Counted from the first letter of the stretch, positions 17,766 through 25,879 are shown. The stretch is DNA of 45,565 bases from Nitrospira sp. (GCA_005116955.1 SWDI01000005.1:219263-264827), one strand, 5' to 3'. Made by a program: numbers and translations. Notes: generated by a model not told the origin, from the sequence alone.

Positions 17766-18332
17766 ATGCGACAGGTCTGGGTGATGCCCTTGAAGGGGCT
17801 GTTCAGTGCGAACGAGGCTAGGACGGCACGAGGGAACTGGGTGACCTTCTTTGGGGTGTTTCTGCTTATAGTAAGTGTGGCACAGCCCGGAGCAGCTGGT
17901 CTGTATTCCGAGGACTGCGAGCGGGATCAGGAAGCGGCAAAGGCGCGCGGGGATTATTCCTACTCGGCGTATCAATGCGAGCAATGCCGCAAATGGGCCC
18001 GGGAAGGCAAGACCGTCCCGGAGCTAACCTGCAAGCCCTATGTCTCCTCCTCCGGTAGAAGTAATTCCTCATCCCGCTACGGCTCCTCTTCCGGCGGTGG
18101 CGAATCCGAAGGGTCCGGGGGGCGCCGCTTCCTGCGGGATGACAGCTGCCTGACGGTGGAAGTGGGCCGAGAGTCGCTCGGAACCGTCCCGATCAATTTC
18201 AACAACCAGTGCGGCGAGCCCATTCGAGTGGACAACATCTGTTCGAGTGCGGGTCTGTCCCCTCTGAGTTCAGGCTCCGATAGCATGACGGTGTCCACCG
18301 GCAGAGATCAGAAGATGTGCAGCACCCGCTGA
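17766..18332 (+). CDS. Secreted cysteine-containing protein with Ser/Gly linker
   Basis: A 188-residue protein starting at the ATG at 17766, behind a strong GGAGGGAGG site. After a signal/membrane segment (FFGVFLLIVSVAQPGAAG, around residues 29-46) there is a cysteine-containing helical part (YQCEQCRKWAREGK), a Ser/Gly-rich linker (about 95-120) and a C-terminal module of about 60 residues (DDSCLTVEVG, NFNNQCGEPIRVDNICSS, GLSPLSS, KMCS). This module is found again in the next gene. No known domain is recognised. Disulphide-bonded beta module is likely. Confidence 0.75.
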   Translation: MRQVWVMPLKGLFSANEARTARGNWVTFFGVFLLIVSVAQPGAAGLYSEDCERDQEAAKARGDYSYSAYQCEQCRKWAREGKTVPELTCKPYVSSSGRSNSSSRYGSSSGGGESEGSGGRRFLRDDSCLTVEVGRESLGTVPINFNNQCGEPIRVDNICSSAGLSPLSSGSDSMTVSTGRDQKMCSTR

Positions 18333-18365
18333 GCAGCTGAGACAAGGCCTCGACACCGAAAGACG

Positions 18366-19595
18366 ATGAACCACTCCCAGACGCGCCTCGCGGTGATGAT
18401 TGCCACTGTGGTGGCACTGATGACGGTCCTCCCTGCGAGCCCGTTGTGGGCCCAACGGGTCAGCGGAGACGAATCGGTGCTTGGATCGGGCTTCGAATCC
18501 GGCACGAGCCGCGTCACACGCCAGGCGGGAAAGGTGCAGGAGCTGGTGGACAAGGGCCTCGAGATCTACGACATGGGCGAGAAGGCCGCGTCGGTCACGA
18601 CGATTCTGCAGCGCATTCAGGACACTGACCGCCGGATTAACGAACTCAAGGATCTTCCTGAGGCGGAGCGTGGAATCGCAGAGAAGAACGAGATGGCCCA
18701 GCTCGTCACCAGTCTGAAGGACGACGTGCGGAGCCTTGGGTCCGGGAGTGTCCTGGTCTCCACCCTCGTGGACCAGCTCAAAGCCAAGCTCCCCATCCTC
18801 AGTGGCCAGGTGCGCGCGATCGAGGTGCCGCCGAAGGCCGACTTCTCCTTCCTCAAGCAGACGGCCTATGAGGCGGCCAGTGCGAATCCTGCCGAGGCCT
18901 GTGCCGTCGTCACCCGGCTCGCCGCGGGTAAGCAAGGGATCACCGGCACCCTCACGCAGCTTGAGAAGACCATCGAAGCCTTGAACGGTGTCCACACCAG
19001 GCTGACCTATGCGGAAGACCTGGTCAACAAAGTCTGGGCGCTCCTCAGCGTGCCGGTGGTGAACATCCCGATCTATGGGTTCGCACCTGATCTGTATGAA
19101 CTAAATGAGGCCATCGGGCCGGTTATTGCCGATGTGGCGGACAAGCGCCGGCAGCTCGAACGAGCACGGGATTTCGATAAGAAAGAACTCGCCGCCCGTA
19201 CTCCTGAGATCGACCGCACCCTCGCGCTCTACCAGGCCAAACACAAGGCCGACCCTTGCCAAGCCACGGCCCAACAGGCAAAGAAGGCCGTGCCGCCTTG
19301 CACCGATAAGGCCAGCTGTCCTGAACCGGGAAAAGCAGCGAAGGCCAAACAACCACCGCCCGCCTTGTCTAGCCGCACCGTCCAGACCCTGATCGATCCA
19401 TGTCTGAGCTATACGATCACGTCGCGCTCAGCCTCATACGTCAACCTGCGCATTGAAAACACCTGCGAGCGTGAGACGGTCAAGGTCGAGCACGCCTGCA
19501 CCAGCATTGGGCTCAAACCCATCTGTACCAGTTGCGACAACGCCGTCGCTTTGTGGGGCAGCGCTTCCAGCAAGACATGTGCGCCTGGGAAATAG
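18366..19595 (+). CDS. Large secreted helical protein with shared C-terminal cysteine module
   Basis: A 409-residue protein with signal peptide (ATVVALMTVLPASPLWA). Residues about 40-310 are mostly helical and probably coiled-coil (VQELVDKGLEIYDMGEKAA, LTQLEKTIEALNGVHTRL). A Lys/Pro-rich linker with cysteines follows (CQATAQQAKKAVPPC). The final 65 residues (IDPCLSYTITSR, LRIENTCERETVKVEHACTS, IGLKPICTSCDN, KTCAPG) align with the C-terminus of the preceding protein. Unknown family. The 33-base gap to the previous gene suggests a common transcript. Confidence 0.75.
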   Translation: MNHSQTRLAVMIATVVALMTVLPASPLWAQRVSGDESVLGSGFESGTSRVTRQAGKVQELVDKGLEIYDMGEKAASVTTILQRIQDTDRRINELKDLPEAERGIAEKNEMAQLVTSLKDDVRSLGSGSVLVSTLVDQLKAKLPILSGQVRAIEVPPKADFSFLKQTAYEAASANPAEACAVVTRLAAGKQGITGTLTQLEKTIEALNGVHTRLTYAEDLVNKVWALLSVPVVNIPIYGFAPDLYELNEAIGPVIADVADKRRQLERARDFDKKELAARTPEIDRTLALYQAKHKADPCQATAQQAKKAVPPCTDKASCPEPGKAAKAKQPPPALSSRTVQTLIDPCLSYTITSRSASYVNLRIENTCERETVKVEHACTSIGLKPICTSCDNAVALWGSASSKTCAPGK

Positions 19596-19667
19596 TGAGC
19601 GGGGTAAACTGAAGGGAATAAGTATGGGAAACGGGCCTGCAATCTTACATCAGAGGGGAGGTTTTCG

Positions 19668-20408
19668 ATGAAGCGTTGGCTGATATGGGCGACGGTCGGC
19701 TTGATCGGCCTTTCAGTCTCCGTAAACATTTCACCCTCCTGGTCTCAGTCAAGGGAGAAAGCGACCGAAGACGGGCCATCATTGGAGGACACATTTGCAT
19801 TTATCAAGGATACATTTCTGGGCTGCGGAGGGTTTTTGGCCCAGGAAACGATAGGCCAATACACAGATAAGAATGGAAATCCAATTACCGGTCCGATTCA
19901 TCATGAGTCTTTCGCTGAAAGTATCTTGCTCCAATCTCCTTATCACGTCCGACTTGAGATACGGTCGAGGTGGAGGCTGAGCCATATGGGAGAGGGAAGG
20001 AAATCAAAGATCGCTGCCAATCCAATATTGTATTCTTTCGAATTCAATCTGAACGAACTCAACCCCGGATCAGCAGTTGCAGCCTTTGATTCCAATTTGA
20101 AGATATGGGTGGTTGGTTTCAAATGTAGTAGAGGAGCATGTATCACAATCGACTTTACGCATTTGGATAGCGCGTACAAACCATTTAAGCTCGAGGAAGC
20201 TTTAGACATTAACAAAGAATTACTCCTCCGTGAGATTCGTGTTGGTTGGCTAGAATCCCTTAAAGGGCTTGTAAAGTCAAAATACCAAGAACAAATTAAG
20301 CAAAATGAGCTTGCTATTTCTGTCTGCAACGAGGATTCGGCTCAAAGCCTCGCCAAGGCCTTCACCCATGCCATCAGCAAAGCCGGTGGGAAGAAGCCGC
20401 TATTTTAG
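19668..20408 (+). CDS. Secreted protein of unknown function
   Basis: A 246-residue protein with a signal peptide (WATVGLIGLSVSVNISPSWS), ribosome binding site GAGGGGAGG upstream. The mature part has about four cysteines, beta-rich in the middle (YHVRLEIRSRWRLSHMGEG, ILYSFEFNLNELNPG) and helical at the end. No recognised domain. Codon use looks slightly more A/T-rich than the neighbours, perhaps reflecting horizontal origin. Confidence 0.7.
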   Translation: MKRWLIWATVGLIGLSVSVNISPSWSQSREKATEDGPSLEDTFAFIKDTFLGCGGFLAQETIGQYTDKNGNPITGPIHHESFAESILLQSPYHVRLEIRSRWRLSHMGEGRKSKIAANPILYSFEFNLNELNPGSAVAAFDSNLKIWVVGFKCSRGACITIDFTHLDSAYKPFKLEEALDINKELLLREIRVGWLESLKGLVKSKYQEQIKQNELAISVCNEDSAQSLAKAFTHAISKAGGKKPLF

Positions 20409-20457
20409 GTCGTGGAGGAATCGGGCAAACGATCTGGCATGAAGAAAGGAAGCGTGT

Positions 20458-21090
20458 ATGACGAACAGTCAGAGTAGAGCGTTGCGGTGGACACGAGTCG
20501 TGGCCGTGCTGGCGATCGCGAGTGTGACCTACGGAGCGCCGACAATCAGCGTTGCGCAGAAGGGTGGAACGGGCGCGACCCGTCAGTTGGACGGCTGGCA
20601 GAAAGCCAAGTTCGGCATGACGCTGGAGCAGGTGCAAGCGGCGTATCCGGAGGGGCAAGTTGATGTCGAACTGGTCAAGAGTTGCAGGAATATTGCGAGG
20701 GAACTCCTGGCTGTTGATAGGTACAAGCGCATATTTGAAGACGGCTATGCAGATTTATCGGAATCGTCCTCTTTCGATTGCCGCAAGTGGGAATTGCAAG
20801 AATATAACCTTGGCCGAGATAAATTTGATGTGGAGTTCTTCTTCTCCCGGAGTGATCAACGGTTGGAGAAGGTGGAGCTATTGAGCATAAAGATGGATTC
20901 GCAAGCCTACAGCTACTACAAGCAGATTCTCGAAGCCAAGTACGGACAAGGACGGGAAGCCAACAATCAGGAGCAGGTCCAGGCCACGTGTGCTTCGATT
21001 GAGGCGCGGCTAAAAAGAAACGATCAGTCGTTAAGGGGGGGGGAAATATTGTGGCGAATCAGTATGTCCTTCAGACGGAATTCCAGTTAA
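20458..21090 (+). CDS. Secreted protein, upstream part of a frame-broken gene
   Basis: The first frame encodes 210 residues. It starts behind AAAGGAAG and has a signal peptide (VVAVLAIASVTYGAPTISVA). The mature start (GWQKAKFGMTLEQVQAAYPE) is a motif common in periplasmic proteins of unknown role. The frame runs into a nine-G tract at 21035-21043 and then ends after 15 meaningless residues. The -1 frame continues with good protein-like sequence to 21257. An intact product would have about 266 residues. Confidence 0.7.
   Translation: MTNSQSRALRWTRVVAVLAIASVTYGAPTISVAQKGGTGATRQLDGWQKAKFGMTLEQVQAAYPEGQVDVELVKSCRNIARELLAVDRYKRIFEDGYADLSESSSFDCRKWELQEYNLGRDKFDVEFFFSRSDQRLEKVELLSIKMDSQAYSYYKQILEAKYGQGREANNQEQVQATCASIEARLKRNDQSLRGGEILWRISMSFRRNSS
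21035..21043 (+). repeat. Nine-G homopolymer at frame break
   Basis: Nine consecutive G's where the upstream and downstream parts of a secreted-protein gene change frame. One additional G restores one continuous reading frame: ...LRGGGNIVANQYVLQ... This is a candidate phase-variation tract or an assembly homopolymer error. Confidence 0.7.
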
Positions 21091-21257
21091 GTAATGGTGC
21101 CGTTCGTCTCAAGCAGTCAATCGTGGCCTATTGTAAAGGCTATGCTGACATGCCGAAGGTTCAAGAAACCTTTGACTTATTTAGCGAGGACATTAGGCTC
21201 TACATTACATACGAAAGCAGTCCAACCGTGTCTCCTTCTGATCTGAAGAACTTTTAG
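21044..21257 (+). pseudogene. Downstream part of the frame-broken secreted protein
   Basis: In the -1 frame relative to the gene at 20458, the sequence encodes about 70 residues (NIVANQYVLQTEFQLSNGAV, IVAYCKGYADMPKVQETFDL, IRLYITYES). It lacks its own start or ribosome binding site (a GTG at 21051 only). It is clearly the C-terminus of the preceding protein after a single-base break. Alternating hydrophobic strands fit a beta-rich periplasmic domain. Confidence 0.65.
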
Positions 21258-21306
21258 CAAGAATTCTCCAGAGTTTAACCACCTCTCACCCGAAGGAGGT
21301 TCGAGC

Positions 21307-21699
21307 ATGAGAATGTTTGTCGTCTGGGTGTTGAGCATTTCACTGGCCCCTGTGCTTCTTCCTGCGCCCTCTGCCCTAGCCGAGGGGTGCGCAGTCTGTT
21401 GCACAAACAACTGCCAGGATTGTTCGGCCTGTACGCCTATGACGGGTGACGAGGCGGCTGTCGGCACGACCCAGTGGGCCAGCACGCCAGGTCCAACAGG
21501 ACAAGGTCTCACGGCAGATGCGCCCCCCTTCGTGGTGGCCGCCGTGGTGAAGTGCAGCGAGTGCATGGGGAAGTGTTCGACGGCCTATTACAACTGCAAG
21601 AGCCAGTGCGCACCCAACGATCGGGCCTGCCTCATCCAGTGTCAGGAGCTGTCGGGCCAGTGCCAGCAGAATTGCAAAGACGTGCTTCAGTGTGAGTGA
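21307..21699 (+). CDS. Small secreted cysteine-rich protein
   Basis: A 130-residue protein behind a strong GAAGGAGG site. After the signal peptide (VVWVLSISLAPVLLPAPSALA) come two cysteine-dense blocks: residues about 28-42 (CAVCCTNNCQDCSAC), and the C-terminal about 83-129 with C-x2-C-x3-C, then C-x3-C, C, C-x3-C, C-x3-C and a last C. The second block (KCSECMGKCSTAYYNCK, QCQELSGQCQQNCKDV) has the repeated C-x3-C helix pattern of disulphide-linked helical hairpins. No family recognised. About 19 cysteines in the mature protein suggest tight disulphide packing or metal binding. Confidence 0.78.
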   Translation: MRMFVVWVLSISLAPVLLPAPSALAEGCAVCCTNNCQDCSACTPMTGDEAAVGTTQWASTPGPTGQGLTADAPPFVVAAVVKCSECMGKCSTAYYNCKSQCAPNDRACLIQCQELSGQCQQNCKDVLQCE

Positions 21700-21850
21700 T
21701 CAGTTTCGAATCCGGGGCACAAGGCGGTGACTGACGCGACCACTACCACGCGGAGCATGGAACGGTTGACAGTCTTATCAGGAAGTCTCAGACAGTACCA
21801 TGTGGGGCAACACCGGGTTGCCTAAAACCATTTCTTTCAAAGGAGTCATG

Positions 21851-22141
21851 ATGAAAACGATGTACGCGGTGATCGTGTTGGGGCTATTGATGGGCATGTC
21901 AGAACCGGCGGCGGCTGATCCGGAACAGGCCTATCAGGGCGGGAAAGCCATCAAGGATACAATGACGGGCAACAAAGATAAAGTTGATGATCGGGACTTC
22001 GAGGAGCGCATGCGGGCCCTTGCGCGCGAACAGGGCGCGAAAGCCGGAGGTGCAGGCAAATCGGAGAGCCACGACAAACAGACGACCTCAGGCCGGAATC
22101 AATCGGAGCAGCCACGGACCGACAATCCGCGACGGCCATAG
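21851..22141 (+). CDS. Small secreted charged protein
   Basis: A 96-residue protein starting at MKTMYAVIVL behind AAAGGAG (ATG codons at 21848 and 21851). The signal peptide (VIVLGLLMGMSEPAAA) is followed by a short, strongly charged, probably disordered sequence (DDRDFEERMRALAREQGAK, ending in a hydrophilic tail). No domain. Without cysteines, unlike its neighbours. Confidence 0.65.
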   Translation: MKTMYAVIVLGLLMGMSEPAAADPEQAYQGGKAIKDTMTGNKDKVDDRDFEERMRALAREQGAKAGGAGKSESHDKQTTSGRNQSEQPRTDNPRRP

Positions 22142-22314
22142 TCTTCCCCAACGGCGGCGAGCTGACCTTACGGCGTGGTGTGTTTGAGATCGAGCATCGG
22201 CGCGCCCTCTTTCCGGTCGACGCTGATGGACGTATCAGTCCCGATTTTGAGACGACGGTCATGGGCCCTGTCGCGCATTCGCTCGTGGTCTTGTACCTGC
22301 TCCCGCTGGCGTGA
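22142..22314 (+). other. Gap with open frame, possible gene remnant
   Basis: Frame 22141-22314 is open, ends in TGA and reads plausibly as a protein (FEIEHRRALFPVDADG, TTVMGPVAHSLVVLYLLPLA), but has no start except an internal ATG at 22261. It may be a 3' fragment of a lost gene. Its stop overlaps the next gene's upstream region. Confidence 0.3.
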
Positions 22315-22346
22315 GGGTTTACACTGTCCGACGTAATGGAGGTGCC

Positions 22347-23252
22347 ATGGCCAGGAACCAATGGAGTGGGCTAACTGCTGTGCTTCAAATAATGCTCTTC
22401 GTCACAATTCTTCTTGTCGGCACGCTGAGTTCGTGGGTCCCAGATGCTGGGGCTCAATGCACGAGTGACCAGGACTGCAAGCTGGGACGCATCTGCGCCA
22501 AAGGGGAGTGTCAGACGCCCTTGCCAGTTGAACCCGTACCAATCCCCGATAAAAAGGAAAAGGAACCGAATCCCTCAGCAGAGGGGGGGATGGCATTTGA
22601 CTGGTCTCAACATAGAGGATGCGGAATCCTTGGGGCAAATGTAGGCGCGTTTGGCAGACAGATAACTCTACATCCCCAGAGTGGGCACCAGATTGTTGAC
22701 CAATACTATCAAGCGGAGCTCGCTCTCTTACGGCAGGCGTTCGGAGTCTTCCCCGGTTTTTCATTTTTTGATGACAGTCAGAGCCCCAATGCCTTTGCCA
22801 CCACTTCGCCGGTTGTTCCTGGGGGTGTCGATGGTTCGGTGGTGTTCGGCAAGACTCTGTTGCAACAAGAAATATCTAAATTTGGGCATGACACAGCCGG
22901 TGCTGCTATTGCAGGAATCATGGCGCATGAGTTTGCGCATATTGTTCAATTTAAAAATGGATTGGGAGGTGGTGCTGTGCCTCCGAAGGAATTACAGGCC
23001 GATTGCTTAGCTGGATGGTACATGGGGGAAAAACAGATCCACCTTTGGGGGCCACATGGCGTACAGATCGCTATACGGTCGCTTTTCACGAGCCTGTTCG
23101 ACAAAGGGAACTACAACTGGAACAACCCAAATTGGCATGGCACTCCTGAACAGCGAGCCAAGATGGGAATGGTGGGTTGGCAGCTGGCGCTCAGCGGTCA
23201 GCATAATCCTTCTGTTGCATTCCAGCAGTGTCGCCAAGCTGTAGGGTTTTAG
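22347..23252 (+). CDS. Secreted neutral zinc metallopeptidase-like protein with cysteine module
   Basis: A protein of about 301 residues starting at MARNQW behind TGGAGG. After the signal peptide (LQIMLFVTILLVGTLSSWV) there is a cysteine module (CTSDQDCKLGRICAKGEC), a Pro/Lys linker, then a peptidase domain. That domain contains HEFAH at about residue 194 and KELQADCLAG at about 215, the pattern of COG2321-type zinc peptidases (HExxH plus E-x-Q-AD). Both zinc elements are intact. The cysteine module recurs in the genes at 23638 and 24270. Substrate unknown; presumably acts outside the cytoplasm. Confidence 0.8.
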   Translation: MARNQWSGLTAVLQIMLFVTILLVGTLSSWVPDAGAQCTSDQDCKLGRICAKGECQTPLPVEPVPIPDKKEKEPNPSAEGGMAFDWSQHRGCGILGANVGAFGRQITLHPQSGHQIVDQYYQAELALLRQAFGVFPGFSFFDDSQSPNAFATTSPVVPGGVDGSVVFGKTLLQQEISKFGHDTAGAAIAGIMAHEFAHIVQFKNGLGGGAVPPKELQADCLAGWYMGEKQIHLWGPHGVQIAIRSLFTSLFDKGNYNWNNPNWHGTPEQRAKMGMVGWQLALSGQHNPSVAFQQCRQAVGF

Positions 23253-23273
23253 GGTCGGGTGTCGTAATGGTTT

Positions 23274-23561
23274 GTGCTGAGAACTCACGTGGCAAAGAAG
23301 CCTTGCGGAGGGTTTGCTGAAGTTCTGTTCCCTGGCATGCTGATATGGGTGGTTGTGTTTCCATGGGCAGATAGCTCGACGTTTGCCTGTACCAGTAAGA
23401 AGGGCAGAAACGAATTATTACTAAGTTGGAAAGAAGATCCGCATGGCCTTTGCTGGCAGGCATGTCAGCATCAGTTGAGAGAGCAAAGCCCCTATACCTA
23501 TCCATTCGTACACATAAAGCAGCCTGTAGATTTCCGTTGTCCTATGGGACCCACCCATTGA
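23274..23561 (+). pseudogene. Internally deleted FGE-fold relic
   Basis: The frame encodes 95 residues whose start (GMLIWVVVFPWADSSTFACTS) matches the signal peptide of the gene at 24270 (GMLIWVVVILWANSSGFACAS), with codon-by-codon alignment beginning at a GTG. Its end (LLSWKEDPHGLCWQACQHQL ... DFRC) matches the C-terminus of the same protein (LLVWEKDHLCWETCKGYL ... GFRC). The central cysteine modules and most of the FGE domain are missing. It is a relic of an older tandem duplication, although a short secreted peptide could still be made. Confidence 0.6.
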
Positions 23562-23637
23562 ATGTACAACTCGCATTATGTCCAAACCTATATGGCCACA
23601 CTCGGTTGAGGATTGGGCAAGTCTTGGAGGAAGCAGA

Positions 23638-24255
23638 ATGATAAGAATGGACAGGCTGTTGACGTGGGTAGGGTGCTGTGTCTTTGCTGTCAGCATCACG
23701 ATTCTAGGATTACCCGGCCGTGTGGATGCAGGGTGCACTTCAGACCGGGAGTGTAAAGGCGACCGGATTTGTGAAAATCAAAAATGCGTCGATCCTCGCT
23801 TGTCAGGACTGGGGGCCTCATGCAGTAAAGATAAGGATTGTCCAGGGGATGATCTTGTCTGCCAGAAACGGCAATGTGTCCAAGCAACTCTGAAAGATAT
23901 ACCTGCAGGTCGTGCTTGTCCGGGTGGAGATGAGTTCACTCCGCCAGGATGCAAGGAGACAGATCGGTCGCAACGAGAACGCAAGGCACATAACAAGAAA
24001 GCAGAGGCGGAGGAACGGAAAAAAAAGGAAGAAGCCCAAGAAGAACGGAAGCGTCAGTGCGCGGATCAGAAAGACGGCGCGGAAGAGCAAGTATCCCAAT
24101 CAGAGCGACAATGTTCCAACCAATGTGACATGATGAGGGCCAACCCGTACGCCTGGATTAATTGTACTGACAATTGCAGCTCGCAAGAGGAAGCGGCTAG
24201 CAAACGGATTGAACAAGCCTACCAGCAGTGCGTAAGAGGCAAACCCGATCAATAA
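23638..24255 (+). CDS. Secreted protein with cysteine modules and charged coiled coil
   Basis: A 205-residue protein starting at MIRMDRLL behind TTGGAGG. Signal peptide (VFAVSITILGLPGRVDA), then two cysteine modules (CTSDRECKGDRICENQKC and CSKDKDCPGDDLVCQKRQC). A long Lys/Glu helix follows (about 115-150, KAEAEERKKKEEAQEERK), then a cysteine-containing helical tail (RQCSNQCDMMRANPY, NCTDNCSSQ). The modules have the pattern C-x4-DC-x2-G/D-x2-C-x4-C, shared with its two neighbours and reminiscent of Dickkopf-like motifs in myxobacterial surface proteins. Probable surface or periplasmic stalk. It is followed 14 bases later by the FGE-fold gene. Confidence 0.75.
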   Translation: MIRMDRLLTWVGCCVFAVSITILGLPGRVDAGCTSDRECKGDRICENQKCVDPRLSGLGASCSKDKDCPGDDLVCQKRQCVQATLKDIPAGRACPGGDEFTPPGCKETDRSQRERKAHNKKAEAEERKKKEEAQEERKRQCADQKDGAEEQVSQSERQCSNQCDMMRANPYAWINCTDNCSSQEEAASKRIEQAYQQCVRGKPDQ

Positions 24256-24269
24256 GGGGGATGGCACAC

Positions 24270-25301
24270 GTGGAAAGGAAGTTTTTCGGAAGGTTAGGTA
24301 ATGCTCTGATTTCTGGCATGTTGATATGGGTAGTTGTGATTCTATGGGCAAATAGCTCAGGGTTTGCCTGTGCTAGTCAGCAGGATTGTAAGGATGGCCG
24401 GATCTGTGTGAACCATCAATGCACGGCAGCTCCCCCCAAGGTGACGCCCAAGAAATGCGAAAAGGATGTGGACTGTCCTGGCCAGGAGGTGTGTGAGGCG
24501 AATCAGTGTCGCGTGCCCGGTGGGGGCGCCGTGACCTCTGCAAAGTATCCGATTGAGATCATCGGCAAGGACGGAGCACCGATGCGATTGGTGCCGGCCG
24601 GGAAGTTCACTATGGGTAGCACGCAGAAGGATGGGGAGCAACAAGTCGATCTAAAAGACTATTACATGGATGTCTACGAAGTAACTGTGGCTAGATATGT
24701 GGCGTTTCTTCGCCAGAGTGGGCATAAAGATGAGTTTGGGTGGAATGCCTCGGTGTTGAAACAACATGCGGACGGCAAAGAGGGCACGACACTGCCCTAT
24801 AGTTCAGCCGCCACAGCTGATGCGATGGCCTATTGTCATTATTATGGGAAACGTGTACCCACGGAAGCAGAATGGGAAAAAGCGGCTCGCGGAACGGATG
24901 GGCGGGACTATCCCTGGGGCGATGAGGACCCCACTCCCCAACACGCGGCTTTTGGATCCATGGACTCCTCCCGGGTGCCCCTGAAACCTATAGGATCCTT
25001 CGAAAAAGGTAAAAGTCCCTACGGCATGTATGACATGGCCGGCAATGCGGCTGAACTTGTATTTGATGAGGACTCGTCATCATTGAGCCGAAAATACGGG
25101 GCGGGGGAATTTGAATTTCTTAATTTGCGTGGAGGCGCGACTTACGACGATAAGATGAAGCTGCTCGTCTGGGAAAAGGACCATCTCTGTTGGGAAACTT
25201 GCAAGGGTTATTTGCGAGATCCGGATCTCTATAAGGCGGAGTTCGGTGGTACAAATAAAAGACATATAGGCTTCCGTTGTGCTGCCGATCCTTCGCGGTA
25301 G
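24270..25301 (+). CDS. Secreted FGE/SUMF1-fold protein with two cysteine modules
   Basis: From the GTG at 24270 the product has about 343 residues. I prefer this start because AAGGGGG lies nine bases upstream; the in-frame ATG at 24261 touches that site. Signal peptide (ALISGMLIWVVVILWANSS), two cysteine modules (CASQQDCKDGRICVNHQC and CEKDVDCPGQEVCEANQC), a short linker and an FGE-sulfatase domain (MRLVPAGKFTMGS, DVYEVTVARYVAFL, RVPTEAEWEKAARGTDGRDY, GMYDMAGNAAELVFDED, RHIGFRCAAD). The catalytic cysteine pair of true FGE enzymes is absent, although a CWETC pair lies near the end. Probably a structural or ligand-binding domain. Confidence 0.83.
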   Translation: MERKFFGRLGNALISGMLIWVVVILWANSSGFACASQQDCKDGRICVNHQCTAAPPKVTPKKCEKDVDCPGQEVCEANQCRVPGGGAVTSAKYPIEIIGKDGAPMRLVPAGKFTMGSTQKDGEQQVDLKDYYMDVYEVTVARYVAFLRQSGHKDEFGWNASVLKQHADGKEGTTLPYSSAATADAMAYCHYYGKRVPTEAEWEKAARGTDGRDYPWGDEDPTPQHAAFGSMDSSRVPLKPIGSFEKGKSPYGMYDMAGNAAELVFDEDSSSLSRKYGAGEFEFLNLRGGATYDDKMKLLVWEKDHLCWETCKGYLRDPDLYKAEFGGTNKRHIGFRCAADPSR

Positions 25302-25879
25302 GATCCTGTTGGAATGATTGACCACACACGTTCAGGTGAGTCGTGCGGATTACCGAAGAAACGGCCAGATCTGCCCCTCTTACCAGCCCATGCCAATCAG
25401 GAATGGAAAGCGATGTTCGGCATCCCAATGCAACACAGCCCTTTGCCAATACAGGCCTTGATGCGACCGGGAGGCTATCCCTCGTAGAGGAAAGCGGGAC
25501 ACCACGTAATCAACGAGCAGTCTTTACAGTGGAGCCCCTCCCAATCATGGGCCGCCATTGAGATCTGGCACACTAGAACCGATCTCAAAATCGATTCTGG
25601 CTGGAATCACCGCTCCGGTTTATGCACCTCGTCCGTAAACAAACTGCCAAATCACTGGGAATACCGTGCTCCATTCTCTGGTGCGGCTCCAGTGATGGAC
25701 GGGACCTACCCCTCTCTTACAGACTATGATCCAGTCGAGGGCAAGATCACACGGTGCATCAATCAAGGGGCACCTAGCGGTCCACTTTTGTCCTGTCGAG
25801 CTCATCGCCTACGACGGGGGAACAGCGATGCCTTTCAGCCCGGCCGTTGCTACAGTTCAGAGAGAGAGGGTAGCTATTC
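25302..25879. other. Non-coding stretch between secreted cluster and kinase
   Basis: About 580 bases with no supportable gene; frames are short and overlapping. GAGAGAGAGG at the end is the probable ribosome binding site of the kinase gene. Sequence shows no tRNA or clear terminator. Confidence 0.4.
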
